This document shows, in pieces, positions 36,127-45,866 of a stretch of 64,000 nucleotides of DNA (position 1 is its first letter; the number at the start of each line of letters is the position of its first letter). Made by a program: the position numbers and the translations under genes. The notes below the pieces were generated by a model. It was not told where the DNA came from. It made no database searches and worked only from the letters and a program-made list of their open reading frames with translations. The stretch spans positions 1 to 64,000 of the forward strand of contig MAAQ01000022.1 of NCBI GenBank assembly GCA_002162685.1. Direction: 5' to 3'. The stretch is from Flavobacteriales bacterium 33_180_T64. GTDB lineage: Bacteria > Bacteroidota > Bacteroidia > Flavobacteriales > Flavobacteriaceae.

Positions 36127-36717
36127 TTATTGATTTATTTTGAATGGAAAGCTAATTGTTACCTTTTCCCAAGCAAAAGAAATATTGCCCTGTGTTTCAC
36201 TAATCTTATTTACTTTATATTCTAAATGCTCTGTAATTTTATCTGAAACATTTGGTGTCACTCGAAATCGTATCACATCATCCTTCTCATCATACTCGTC
36301 TTTCCCATGTTGATCCCAATTTTTATTAATCATTATAGTCCAATCCTCCTTTGATGGAATTGTAAAAAACCCATATTTCCCTTTTGGCAATAATTCTCCA
36401 TTTATGACTAAATCCTTATTAGTTTCTAACCAAGTGGCATTATGAGCTCCAGCTTGCCAAACATTATCATAACCAACTAATCCACCGAAAATGATTCGTC
36501 CTCTAACTCCTGGCGAAGAGTAATCAATATGAATATGAGCATCTCCAACCATTTCCATTGTAGATGTATGCGGGCTCAATACTTTCTTCTTTGGTGCTTC
36601 ATCCTTATCAGATGTTGTAATATGATTTTCATGTTCGCCTTTTTCTGCTTGATGTGCTTCTTTTTTACAACCCAAAACTGAAACTGTTAACACAAGTACT
36701 ATTATTAAATTTTTCAT
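36127..36717 (-). CDS. DUF2911 lipoprotein
   Basis: A 196-aa lipoprotein (lipobox VLGC, Cys17) followed by a His/Glu-rich linker (EAHQAEKGEHENHITT) that could bind metal. Residues 50-196 are the DUF2911 domain (IHIDYSSPGVRGRIIFGGL, WQAGAHNATWLETNKDLVI, LPKGKYGFFTIPS). No enzymatic function is known for this family. It sits 2 bp from the copper ATPase gene, suggesting a periplasmic accessory role in metal handling. Confidence 0.86.
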   Translation of the reverse strand: MKNLIIVLVLTVSVLGCKKEAHQAEKGEHENHITTSDKDEAPKKKVLSPHTSTMEMVGDAHIHIDYSSPGVRGRIIFGGLVGYDNVWQAGAHNATWLETNKDLVINGELLPKGKYGFFTIPSKEDWTIMINKNWDQHGKDEYDEKDDVIRFRVTPNVSDKITEHLEYKVNKISETQGNISFAWEKVTISFPFKINQ

Positions 36718-36719
36718 AA

Positions 36720-39215
36720 TTATATTTTAATATTTCTTAATCGTAATGCATTTACAATTACAGACACTGAACTAAAACTCATTGCTAAAGCGGCAATCAT
36801 TGGTGAGAGTAATAACCCAAATATTGGATATAAAACACCTGCTGCTATTGGAACTCCTATTACATTATATATAAATGCAAAAAACAGGTTCTGTCTTATA
36901 TTTTTAACGACGTTATGACTTAATTTTTTAGCTTTAACGATACCTTGTAAATCACCTTTAACTAAGGTTATTGATGCACTTTCTATAGCAACGTCTGTTC
37001 CTGTTCCCATTGCGATACCAACATCAGATTGTGCTAAGGCAGGAGCATCATTAATACCATCGCCTGCCATTGCGACAACGTTACCTTGGTCTTGAAGTTT
37101 TTTTATTTCATTAAGCTTGTCTTCTGGAAGACATTCAGCTTTATAATGTTTTAAATTTAATTGCGCGGCGACTGCTTTTGCTGTGTTTTTATTATCCCCT
37201 GTTAGCATTATTACTTGAACACCATTATTTTGCAATTCTGCAATAGCGTTTTGGCTCGTTTTTTTGATAGCATCAAAAATGGTAACATAACCTATTGCTT
37301 CATTCTCTATTGCTATATATGAAACTGTTTTACCCTGTTCTTGTTCAACGATAACTTTATTTACTAAACTTTCTGTAATAACAATAGAAAATTGTTCTAA
37401 TAGTTTAGCATTACCTAAAGCAATTTTTTTATTGTCAACTGTACCAGTAACGCCTTTTCCAGTTACTGCTTCAAAATCATTTACTTTAGTGATTGCTACA
37501 TCTTTTGATTTTCCATAATTCACAATAGCTTCGGCTAATGGATGCTCACTATATTGATTCAAGGATGCTATATATTGTACTAAAGTTGTCTCTCCTATAG
37601 AATTCGTTGCTATTACTTTTTCAACTGACGGTTTCCCCTCTGTTATTGTTCCTGTTTTATCTACAATAAGAGTATCTACCTTATTCATTTTCTCTAATGC
37701 TTCTGCATTTTTAATCAAAACACCAGATTGCGCACCTCTACCAACACCAACCATAACAGACATTGGCGTTGCCAAACCTAATGCACAAGGGCAAGCAATA
37801 ATTAATACTGCAATAGCATTTACAAATGCAAATACATAAGCCGGATCTGGACCAAAAATTACCCAAACAATAAATGTTATTACTGAAACAATTAATACAA
37901 TAGGAACAAAATATTTAGAGATTTTATCGGCTAATTTTTGAATAGGCGCTTTTGAGCGACTTGCGTTATTTACCATATGAATGATTTGAGAAAGCAAGGT
38001 TTCTGAACCTACTTTTTCGGCTTTCATAATAAATGACTTTGTACCATTGATTGTTCCCGAACTGACTTTATCATCTACATTCTTATCTACTGGAATAGGT
38101 TCACCTGTAATCATTGATTCATCAATGTTACTATGACCTTCTATAATACTACCATCTACAGGTATTTTCTCGCCAGGTTTTACTCGTAATAAATTACCAT
38201 GTTCAATTTGATCAATAGCAATTATCTTATCCTCACCATCTTCTACTAACGTCGCTGTTGAGGGTACTAATTTTAGCAATTCTTTTATTGCGCCACTTGT
38301 TTGACTATGCGCTCTTGCTTCTAATAATTGTCCTAACAATACTAATGAGAGAATGACTGTTGTGGCTTCAAAATAAACAAAAACGTTACCATCAGTAGTT
38401 TTAAAATCTGATGGAAATACATCTGGAAATAACATAGCAAATACGCTAAACAGCCAAGCAATTCCAGAACCAATACCAATAAGCGTAAACATATTTAGGT
38501 TCGTTGTCTTAATAGATCTCCAAGCACGCTCAAAGAACATCCAAGTAGCGAAAAATACAACAGGAATTGATAATACAAATTGAATCCAATTCCATTTTTT
38601 TTGTTCTAAAATGGTATACAATGGATTATTATTTAACATTTCAGACATTGCTATAAGAAATATCGGAACTGTAAAGGCTACTGCAACCCAAAACTTATTT
38701 AATAGTTTTTTATAGGTTTTATTTTCTTCTGAAATAGCACCTTCCAATGGAATTAAATCCATACCACAAATTGGACAAGATCCAGATTCCTCTTTTATGA
38801 TTTCTGGATGCATAGAGCAAGTAAACTGCGTACTAGAAGGAACTATATTTATTTCTTCAACCAAGTCCATACCGCAAACAGGACAATCTCTTGCTTTATC
38901 ATAAATTTTATTACCTTCACAATGCATTGGACAGTAAAACGCTCCTGTAGCCTTTCCGTTTGGTAATATTTTCTTTTCTTTTTCGTTAGTATAATTATGC
39001 TCTCCATCTTTATGAATGCTGTATCTTCCTCCTTCTTTTTGAAGAGAGTTTTGAAATGTTTCTATGGAGATATGTTTTTCCATTTCAATAGTCGTTTCTG
39101 CTTTGTCTAAATCTACTGTAGCTTTTAAAACACCTTCCACTTTTGAAAGGACTTCTTCTACGTGACTGCGACAACCGTTACAGGTCATTCCGTATATATG
39201 GTAGGTATGTTTCAT
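36720..39215 (-). CDS. copA: Cu(I)/Ag(I)-type P1B-ATPase with two heavy-metal-binding domains
   Basis: An 831-aa heavy-metal ATPase. Residues 1-65 are an HMA domain with metal-binding Cys12 and Cys15 (GMTCNGC). Two HMBD/YHS-like zinc-ribbon motifs follow at about 93-120 ([18 protein letters not shown]) and 132-157 ([17 protein letters not shown]). The ATPase core has the CPC ion motif at 475-477, phosphorylation motif DKTGT at 519-523, the HP motif in SEHPLAEAI, and MLTGDN and [10 protein letters not shown] near 680-740. The CPC site and N-terminal HMA support copper/silver export from cytoplasm to periplasm, where the Cus-like system takes over. It lies 3 bp after the haem-binding protein gene. 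Confidence 0.93.
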   Translation of the reverse strand: MKHTYHIYGMTCNGCRSHVEEVLSKVEGVLKATVDLDKAETTIEMEKHISIETFQNSLQKEGGRYSIHKDGEHNYTNEKEKKILPNGKATGAFYCPMHCEGNKIYDKARDCPVCGMDLVEEINIVPSSTQFTCSMHPEIIKEESGSCPICGMDLIPLEGAISEENKTYKKLLNKFWVAVAFTVPIFLIAMSEMLNNNPLYTILEQKKWNWIQFVLSIPVVFFATWMFFERAWRSIKTTNLNMFTLIGIGSGIAWLFSVFAMLFPDVFPSDFKTTDGNVFVYFEATTVILSLVLLGQLLEARAHSQTSGAIKELLKLVPSTATLVEDGEDKIIAIDQIEHGNLLRVKPGEKIPVDGSIIEGHSNIDESMITGEPIPVDKNVDDKVSSGTINGTKSFIMKAEKVGSETLLSQIIHMVNNASRSKAPIQKLADKISKYFVPIVLIVSVITFIVWVIFGPDPAYVFAFVNAIAVLIIACPCALGLATPMSVMVGVGRGAQSGVLIKNAEALEKMNKVDTLIVDKTGTITEGKPSVEKVIATNSIGETTLVQYIASLNQYSEHPLAEAIVNYGKSKDVAITKVNDFEAVTGKGVTGTVDNKKIALGNAKLLEQFSIVITESLVNKVIVEQEQGKTVSYIAIENEAIGYVTIFDAIKKTSQNAIAELQNNGVQVIMLTGDNKNTAKAVAAQLNLKHYKAECLPEDKLNEIKKLQDQGNVVAMAGDGINDAPALAQSDVGIAMGTGTDVAIESASITLVKGDLQGIVKAKKLSHNVVKNIRQNLFFAFIYNVIGVPIAAGVLYPIFGLLLSPMIAALAMSFSSVSVIVNALRLRNIKI

Positions 39216-39218
39216 CTT

Positions 39219-39677
39219 TTATCGTTTATAAACTATCTTTAAATCATCAATCCATTTGATTATTAGCTCTTCATCACTTTCAGATAATTTAGCCCTTCCA
39301 TGAATTAATGTGTATGATGATAATGGCATTTTACCATCCTTAATTTGACTTATAATTGATTTTATTTTACTTTTTTTTCTTCTATCTGAATAGTTTCCCC
39401 ATTCATTAAAATTTAATTCAGCTTTACCGTCTTCTATATGTCTCCCCATAAACCAAGCTATTGGTTGAATTTTATGATACCAAGGATAGGCCGTATTATT
39501 ACTGTGACAATCATAGCAAGATATTTTGAACTTACTTTGTATTGTTTCTGAAACATTATTTACTATCATAAAATCTGTTTCATATACAATATCGCTTTGA
39601 TTGAGAGTTGTGGGAATAAATTGTATTCCCACAAATACAACCAATGCAACCAATGCTATGATTTTAAAAATCTTCAT
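39219..39677 (-). CDS. Haem-binding domain protein (single CxxCH)
   Basis: A 152-aa protein with an N-terminal membrane or signal helix (IIALVALVVFVGIQFIP) and one c-type haem motif CYDCH near residue 54, followed by SNNTAYPWYHKIQPIAWF and HIEDGKAELNFNEWG. These segments are typical of the haem_bd family in Bacteroidetes, thought to be small periplasmic cytochromes. Its place in a copper-export operon suggests a redox role, perhaps keeping copper in a defined oxidation state; that is inference. It directly abuts the DUF3347 gene. Confidence 0.85.
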   Translation of the reverse strand: MKIFKIIALVALVVFVGIQFIPTTLNQSDIVYETDFMIVNNVSETIQSKFKISCYDCHSNNTAYPWYHKIQPIAWFMGRHIEDGKAELNFNEWGNYSDRRKKSKIKSIISQIKDGKMPLSSYTLIHGRAKLSESDEELIIKWIDDLKIVYKR

Positions 39678-40328
39678 TTAATTGATTTGCCTTTTGATAC
39701 TCCCACATTTCATCATTTTTGAGCCGAAATATGGATTTTTAATAGCTTCTACCTCACTTAACCAGTAAGCACCTTTATTGTTATTTGCCATTGGGCAAAA
39801 ATCTTGATATAAAGTTTTCTCTGTTCCCAATAAAGTAATCAAATCATTAATATCAGTACTTAATGTTTCAAAATGCTCTCTTTGATGGTCAATAGCGCTT
39901 TTTACAATATGTTCTGCTTGTTCTTTAGCGCTTTCATATATTTCCATATACTCTTTATGTGTGTCGTCTTTTAAGGTCGTCATATCAAACTTCGAAAAAG
40001 CAGTCAATAATACTGTTCCTCCTTTTGCTGTCGCAGCTTCGTCTGTGGCAACCAAACCGTTCTTTATTTGGATGTATGCGTCAATAATTGGAGATGTTGT
40101 TACATTTTTTTGAGCATTGATATCAATAGCTCTTTCTCCCTTATGGGTATATTTATCGTGATGTCCGTCACTATTATCATGATTCATATTTGAATGGTCA
40201 TCACTTTTCACTTCTGAATGATGCCTATCATCATTGTTATCTGCTTTTTTATTGCCATTACAAGATGTTACTGTTAACGCAATGAATGCTATTGCTAAAA
40301 CTCCTGTTATTACCGTTGAATGTTTCAT
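39678..40328 (-). CDS. His-rich DUF3347 lipoprotein
   Basis: A 216-aa protein with a lipoprotein signal (TVTSCNG, Cys23). A His/Asp/Asn-rich stretch at about 30-65 (DDRHHSEVKSDDHSNMNHDN) is likely metal-binding. The rest is a DUF3347 domain, ending FCPMANNNKGAYWLSEVE and KCGSIKRQI. That C-terminus matches the end of the CusB-like adaptor in this operon, including the paired Cys. A soluble periplasmic copper-binding protein comparable in role to CusF is plausible. The gene starts 10 bp after the TolC-like gene. Confidence 0.87.
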   Translation of the reverse strand: MKHSTVITGVLAIAFIALTVTSCNGNKKADNNDDRHHSEVKSDDHSNMNHDNSDGHHDKYTHKGERAIDINAQKNVTTSPIIDAYIQIKNGLVATDEAATAKGGTVLLTAFSKFDMTTLKDDTHKEYMEIYESAKEQAEHIVKSAIDHQREHFETLSTDINDLITLLGTEKTLYQDFCPMANNNKGAYWLSEVEAIKNPYFGSKMMKCGSIKRQIN

Positions 40329-40338
40329 TTTTTTATTT

Positions 40339-41580
40339 TTAAGTTGTTAAATAATTAATAATTGTTGTTTGCAAAAAATATTTTTTAATGGACTCTATTT
40401 GATTGATTTGAAATTTTAATTGTAGTTCTTGAATATCAAGAACATCATTAAAATCAATAGTTCCTGTTTCATAACTCTTTACTAAAATCTTTTCTGCGTT
40501 TTTAGCCTGTTTCAAATTTTTGGTTTGTGTATTGTAGCTAATTCTTGCAGAAACACGGTTTTTAATTGCTTTATCCAATAACGTTTCTAATGTATTGAAG
40601 CGTTCTTGTTTTTGAAAAGTGATTTCTTTCTGTTTGAGTTCGTTTTGCTTCGTTTTTGATTTGTATTTCTTATTAAAAAGAGGAATAGACAGTGATACCA
40701 TTGGCATTACAATATCTTTTCCGTTATCATTAAAAATCATATTTGGTCTTTCAGAAACAGCAATATAATCTAACCCAAAGCCAAGCATTGGGCTGCTTTC
40801 TTTTTGATTTAATAATTCCGATTGCTCAATAGATTGATACAGTTTATCATATTTAGTTAATTCTGGATGTACTGTTAAATTTTCAATAGTAATTAAATTA
40901 TTCTCTAAAGGAATATTCAACACATCAACCACATTAATTACTATTGCCTTATCTCTATTTAGATGTTTATTAAATGTGGTTTGTTCTGCCAAATATTGCT
41001 GCATTAAAACCTGTTTTAATTGCTCTAATTCATTTTGACGCATTTGCAATCGCAATACATCTACAGCTGATGCTTTTCCAACTTCTACAGAAGTTAAAGC
41101 CAAGATTTCATAGGTTTTAAGTAGTCTAATATTTTCAGTTAAAACTTTTTGCTTTGCTATATTGGCATATAAATTATAATAGGATTCCGACACTAAAGCT
41201 ACCAGTTTCCTTTTAGCAATTACTATATCTTCATATTTTGCATCAGCCATTGAACTCACATAATTTTCCCGTGTAGTTATAGTCCCAAACCAAGGAATCA
41301 TTTGTTTAGCTGTTACTTTAAAACGTTGTGATCCTGTTCGTGTCTCTGGTTCACTTACAAAATAACCAACACCAATTTCAGTATTTGGAAGTGTATCAAC
41401 TTCATTTACTTTTTCGGATGCAATCTTATATTGTAGTTCAAATTTTTGAATTTCTGGATTATTCGTCAACGCTTCATCTACTAATGTTGTTAGTTGTTGA
41501 CTTTGAACAGAAAGAACAAAGAGGAAAGAACAAAGAATAAAGACTGTATTTACTATTTTATATATGTTTTTTGCTTTCAT
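40339..41580 (-). CDS. cusC: TolC/CusC-family outer-membrane efflux protein
   Basis: A 413-aa outer-membrane channel with a signal peptide (FVLSVQSQ). Two TolC-type halves are visible: long amphipathic helices (ILALTSVEVGKASAVDVLRL near 155-175 and ILVKSYETGTIDFNDVLDIQ near 370-390) and short strands (TEIGVGYFVSEPETRT, GFGLDYIAVSERPN). The sequence is short for the family (about 450 aa is usual) but complete. It should form the exit duct of the Cus-like tripartite pump. Start and stop overlap (TAATG) with the CusA-like gene, indicating translational coupling. Confidence 0.9.
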   Translation of the reverse strand: MKAKNIYKIVNTVFILCSFLFVLSVQSQQLTTLVDEALTNNPEIQKFELQYKIASEKVNEVDTLPNTEIGVGYFVSEPETRTGSQRFKVTAKQMIPWFGTITTRENYVSSMADAKYEDIVIAKRKLVALVSESYYNLYANIAKQKVLTENIRLLKTYEILALTSVEVGKASAVDVLRLQMRQNELEQLKQVLMQQYLAEQTTFNKHLNRDKAIVINVVDVLNIPLENNLITIENLTVHPELTKYDKLYQSIEQSELLNQKESSPMLGFGLDYIAVSERPNMIFNDNGKDIVMPMVSLSIPLFNKKYKSKTKQNELKQKEITFQKQERFNTLETLLDKAIKNRVSARISYNTQTKNLKQAKNAEKILVKSYETGTIDFNDVLDIQELQLKFQINQIESIKKYFLQTTIINYLTT

Positions 41581-44500
41581 TAGACTACTATTTTAGGTGT
41601 ATTCTCTATGTTTTTTTGTATAGATTTTAAAGACATTTCTTGTTTCCAACTATATAAAACAGGAACAATAAAATAAGATGTTATATCTATAATCATACCT
41701 CCAAAAATTGGAATTGCCATTGGTATCATAATATCACTTCCTCTACCAGTTGAGGTTAGTACTGGTAATAATGCCAAAATTGTGGTAACAGTTGTCATTA
41801 AACAAGGTCTAATACGTTTGCTTGCGGCTTCTAATGCTGCTGCTCGAATAGCTTCTTTATTTGAAGGCTTCTTTTTCTCAAAAACTTGTGTAAGATAGGT
41901 TGCCATTACCACACCATCATCTGTAGCGATCCCGAACAAGGCAATAAACCCTACCCAAACAGCAACACTCAAATTGATAGTTTTCATATTAAAGAGTTCC
42001 CTTAAATTTTCTCCGAAAAAGCTAAAATTTAAAAACCAATCTTGTCCATACAACCAAATCATTATAAAACCTCCTGCAAATGCCACAGTGATTCCTGAAA
42101 AAATCATTAATGAAGTGGCCGCTGAACGGAATTCAAAATAAAGAATCATAAAAATAATAAACAAGGCTAATGGTACTACAATAGTCAATGTCTTCTCTGC
42201 TCGCAATTGATTTTCGTAGGTCCCTGTGAATTTGTAATTAATTCCTTTTGGTACAATTAACTCTCCAGAATCTATTTTTTGTTGAATCAATGCTTGTGCA
42301 TTTTCGACCACATTTACTTCGGCAAAACCGTCTAACTTATCGAACAGCACATAGCCTACCAAAAAGGTATCTTCACTTTTAATAACTTGTGGTCCTTGCT
42401 CATAACGAATATTTGCTAATTCACTTAAAGGTATTGGGCTTCCATTTCCAATAGGAACATAAATGTTTTTTAAATCGGTAGGATTTCCTCTTAACTCTCT
42501 TGGGTAGCGTACGCGTATACCGTAACGTTCACGCCCTTCAACAGTTTGTGTTATTTCCATACCTCCAATAGCAACACTTAAAACATCTTGAACATCTTTA
42601 ATAGAAATCCCATACCGTGCAATTTTCTCCCTATCTATATCAATTAACAAATAAGGTTTTCCTACAATTCGATCTGCAAAAACGGCTTCTTTTTTTACAC
42701 CTTCAGCTTGTTTTAAAATACCTTCTAATTGGATTCCAAACGCTTCAATTTGCTTTAAATCTTGCCCTTTTACTTTTATTCCCATTGGTGCTCGCATACC
42801 CGTTTGCAACATTACCAAACGTGTTTCTATGGGTTGTAATTTAGGAGCAGAAGTCACGCCAGGTAATTTGGATACTTTTACAATTTCATTCCAAATATCA
42901 TCTGGATTCTTTATTTCTGGACGCCAGTTACGGTAGAATTCGCCGTCTTTGTCTTCAATTAATTGCTGTCCATTTATTTCAGGATTTAGCATTGAATTTT
43001 CATCTGTACTATTAGGGTTTTCAATAAACCTACCATCTTTCAACTCAAATAGGCCATCATTATTTACTTTATAACGTTGACGTTTCCCTTCTGCATTCAG
43101 CATATATTCTGATTTATACTGAATCATATTCTCATACATTGATAAAGGTGCAGGATCTAAAGCAGATTCTGTTCTACCAGCTTTTCCAACCACAGTTTTA
43201 ATTTCTGGAATACTTGCCACAGCCATATCTAATTGCTGTAGTACACGTTTATTTTCTTCAATACCCGAATGTGGCATTGAAGTTGGCATCAATAGAAAAG
43301 AACCTTCATTTAAAGAGGGCATAAACTCTTTCCCCGTATTTTTCATTATATAAAACCCAAAAACCACAATAGATACTGGAATGGTAAAAAAGAACAACTT
43401 ATTTTGCAACGCCCACTTTAAAATTCGTGTGTAATACTTCTGAAACACCGTAAAAACACCTAGCAGTCCGAAACAAACAATTGAAACAAAAATAAGATTC
43501 AAAAAGATACTTTTATCAACACCCAACGGTCTCCAGTAGGTTGCTAAAAGAAATACAATGGCTGCTACAGAAATAATAATATTAATAACATTTTTTGGAA
43601 GTGAAAAACGAAAATTCGAAATAGAAAAGTGAAAGATTTCTTGTTGTATTAAAGATGTAATTCCGAACCCTATTAATACTAAACCAAGCCAATTTCCGTA
43701 TATAATGGTGGTAACACCTGAGATTAGTAAAAGTCCACTAATTATAAATTTTGTTATCTGCCGAGTACTTCTCTTTTTAAATATATAGGCGGCAAAAGGT
43801 GGAATTAAAAACAAAGCAATTATTAAAGCAGCAGTTAGAGCAAAGGTTTTTGTAAATGCCAATGGTCTAAATAATTTTCCTTCAGCTCCAATCATTGTAA
43901 ATACAGGAACAAAACTTATAATGGTTGTCATTACTGCTGTTAGAATAGCTCCGGAAACCTCGGAAGTTGCATTATAAACGACAGTGTTTATAGGTAAATT
44001 TTCTGTGTCTTCATCTAAATGCCGAATGATATTTTCGGAGAGGATGACCCCAACATCAACCATTGTACCAATAGCAATAGCGATACCTGACAATGCTACA
44101 ATATTAGCATCGACATTAAAGATTTTCATCGCTACAAAAACCATCAATACTGCAACTGGCAGTAAGCCAGAAATTAACACAGAAGCTCGTAGGTTAAATA
44201 CCATTACAATAATTACTAAAATGGTAATTAATATTTCTAAAGTCAGAGCTTCGTTAAGTGTATCTAATGTTTCATGTATGAGTTCTGTTCTATCATAAAA
44301 AGGCACAATAGTTACTTGTGATGTTCTTCCATCTGTTAATACTTTAGAAGGCAATCCTGCACTTAATTCTGTTATCTGTTTTTTTACATTCGTAATAACC
44401 TCCATTGGGTTTGCGCCATATCTTGCTACTACAACACCACCAACAACTTCTGCGCCTTCTTTGTCTAAAATACCTCTACGTGCAGCAGGACCTAAAGACA

Positions 44501-45344
44501 CTTTTGCAATATCTTTAATTTTAATAGCCGTAAAATCTTCTGATGAAACTACTGCATTTTCTATATCTTCAATAGATTCTACATACCCCAAACCACGTAC
44601 TAAATATTCTGCTTTATTTATTTCTAAAGTCTGTGCACCAATATCTGCATTACTTTCTTTAACTGCTTTTACTATATGATGTAAGCCAATATTGTATTGA
44701 CGCATTAATTCTGGATTTACATCAATTTGATATTCTTGAACATAACCACCTATGGACGCAACTTCTGAAACACCGCTTGCAGATGATAAAGCATATTTTA
44801 CATAGTAATCCTGAATACTTCGTAATTCGTGTAAATCCCAACCACCAGTAACATTGCCATTTTCATCACGTCCTTCTAGTGTGTACCAATATATTTGTCC
44901 CAATCCTGTAGCATCAGGTCCTAAGGCAAGATTAACACTTTCTGGTAATAAACCGCTTGGTAAAGAGTTTAGTTTTTCAAGAATTCGACTTCGACTCCAA
45001 TAAAACTCTATATCCTCTTCAAAGATGATATAGATACTCGAAAAACCAAACATTGAAGAACTACGTATGGTTTTCACTCCTGGAATTCCGAGTAGAGAAG
45101 TGGTAAGTGGATATGTGATTTGGTCTTCAATATCTTGTGGCGAACGCCCTTCCCATTTAGTAAATATAATTTGCTGATTTTCGCCAATATCGGGAATAGC
45201 ATCTACTGCTACTGGGTTACTAGGCAAGAAGCCAGTTTTCCAATTAAAAGGTGCATTTATTGTTCCCCATCCTATAAATAGAACAAGTAGAAGTACTGCA
45301 ACAAGTTTATTTTCTATTAAAAATTTGATGCTTTTATTTAGCAT
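41580..45344 (-). CDS. cusA: CusA/CzcA-family heavy-metal RND efflux pump
   Basis: A 1254-aa inner-membrane RND transporter. I take the ATG at 45344 (MLNKSIKFLIENKLVAVLLL), which matches family N-termini; an in-frame ATG at 45371 would add nine residues but lies 2 bp from a small hairpin. Motifs include AVDAIPDIGENQQI, EGRSPQDIEDQITYPLTTSL, the proton-relay helix region GIAIAIGTMVDVGVILSENI and GIATDDGVVMATYL. It is about 200 aa longer than Escherichia coli CusA, through extra helices near 560-640 and a periplasmic insert near 770-850, a form seen in Bacteroidetes. Met-rich TRLVMLQTGMRAPMGIKV supports Cu(I)/Ag(I) rather than divalent metals. Confidence 0.92.
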   Translation of the reverse strand: MLNKSIKFLIENKLVAVLLLVLFIGWGTINAPFNWKTGFLPSNPVAVDAIPDIGENQQIIFTKWEGRSPQDIEDQITYPLTTSLLGIPGVKTIRSSSMFGFSSIYIIFEEDIEFYWSRSRILEKLNSLPSGLLPESVNLALGPDATGLGQIYWYTLEGRDENGNVTGGWDLHELRSIQDYYVKYALSSASGVSEVASIGGYVQEYQIDVNPELMRQYNIGLHHIVKAVKESNADIGAQTLEINKAEYLVRGLGYVESIEDIENAVVSSEDFTAIKIKDIAKVSLGPAARRGILDKEGAEVVGGVVVARYGANPMEVITNVKKQITELSAGLPSKVLTDGRTSQVTIVPFYDRTELIHETLDTLNEALTLEILITILVIIVMVFNLRASVLISGLLPVAVLMVFVAMKIFNVDANIVALSGIAIAIGTMVDVGVILSENIIRHLDEDTENLPINTVVYNATSEVSGAILTAVMTTIISFVPVFTMIGAEGKLFRPLAFTKTFALTAALIIALFLIPPFAAYIFKKRSTRQITKFIISGLLLISGVTTIIYGNWLGLVLIGFGITSLIQQEIFHFSISNFRFSLPKNVINIIISVAAIVFLLATYWRPLGVDKSIFLNLIFVSIVCFGLLGVFTVFQKYYTRILKWALQNKLFFFTIPVSIVVFGFYIMKNTGKEFMPSLNEGSFLLMPTSMPHSGIEENKRVLQQLDMAVASIPEIKTVVGKAGRTESALDPAPLSMYENMIQYKSEYMLNAEGKRQRYKVNNDGLFELKDGRFIENPNSTDENSMLNPEINGQQLIEDKDGEFYRNWRPEIKNPDDIWNEIVKVSKLPGVTSAPKLQPIETRLVMLQTGMRAPMGIKVKGQDLKQIEAFGIQLEGILKQAEGVKKEAVFADRIVGKPYLLIDIDREKIARYGISIKDVQDVLSVAIGGMEITQTVEGRERYGIRVRYPRELRGNPTDLKNIYVPIGNGSPIPLSELANIRYEQGPQVIKSEDTFLVGYVLFDKLDGFAEVNVVENAQALIQQKIDSGELIVPKGINYKFTGTYENQLRAEKTLTIVVPLALFIIFMILYFEFRSAATSLMIFSGITVAFAGGFIMIWLYGQDWFLNFSFFGENLRELFNMKTINLSVAVWVGFIALFGIATDDGVVMATYLTQVFEKKKPSNKEAIRAAALEAASKRIRPCLMTTVTTILALLPVLTSTGRGSDIMIPMAIPIFGGMIIDITSYFIVPVLYSWKQEMSLKSIQKNIENTPKIVV

Positions 45345-45396
45345 TGATTTGTATTTTAAACAGTTAGACATAGGTATTTAAGAGAATACCAAATAC

Positions 45397-45428
45397 GAAA
45401 AAATAGCCTAATGGAATATTTCCATAGG
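45397..45428 (-). terminator. Terminator or attenuator-like hairpin before the CusA-like gene
   Basis: On the mRNA strand a 9-bp stem with one bulged U and a 3-nt loop (45407-45428) is followed by CTA and six U (45398-45403). It sits between the HYC_CC_PP gene and the pump operon, so it may reduce read-through into the operon. A second 6-bp inverted repeat (GGTATT/AATACC, 45373-45390) lies just downstream. Confidence 0.55.
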
Positions 45429-45452
45429 ACATTACAGTCTATTGTTTAAAAA

Positions 45453-45866
45453 TCAAATTAAATATGTCTCGTCAAGTTTGTAGATTTCCCTGACGACCAA
45501 AGGAGGAGAATAATCTCTATAAGAATTAATCTCTTCTTCTATATTTTCAAAAAGATTGATATAAGCATATACAAAAGAGGTGATAAATTGTTGTTGTTCA
45601 AAAGAAAATGTGTCAACAGAAAGTTTTAATTCATCTTGACTGTCAACAACCATTTGTTTATCATTACAACAGTTCTTTTTAGTTATTGAACAACCTTTAC
45701 TTGATGGTTTTTCCATTTCCATTCCGCAGGTTTTAACCTTATTGAAAATTGCAGTATCAACCAAAGTATCTCCACAATAGTGCATATCAATAGTAAATGA
45801 CATCGTAGAAAACAACACTACAAAAGCCATTAAAAAAGACATTACTTTATGGAACACTTGTTTCAT
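45453..45866 (-). CDS. HYC_CC_PP family small secreted protein
   Basis: A 137-aa protein with a signal or anchor segment (SFLMAFVVLFSTMSF), then the motif that names the family: MHYCG near residue 30, CG.EME with several Cys, NCCND near 66, and a Pro-Pro pair in DYSPPLV near the end. This family is found in Flavobacteriia beside copper and other metal-efflux genes; its role is unknown, and the Cys/His/Met content suggests metal binding. It is the first gene of the leftward metal cluster, 82 bp from the CusA-like frame and separated by an attenuator-like hairpin. Confidence 0.85.
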   Translation of the reverse strand: MKQVFHKVMSFLMAFVVLFSTMSFTIDMHYCGDTLVDTAIFNKVKTCGMEMEKPSSKGCSITKKNCCNDKQMVVDSQDELKLSVDTFSFEQQQFITSFVYAYINLFENIEEEINSYRDYSPPLVVREIYKLDETYLI

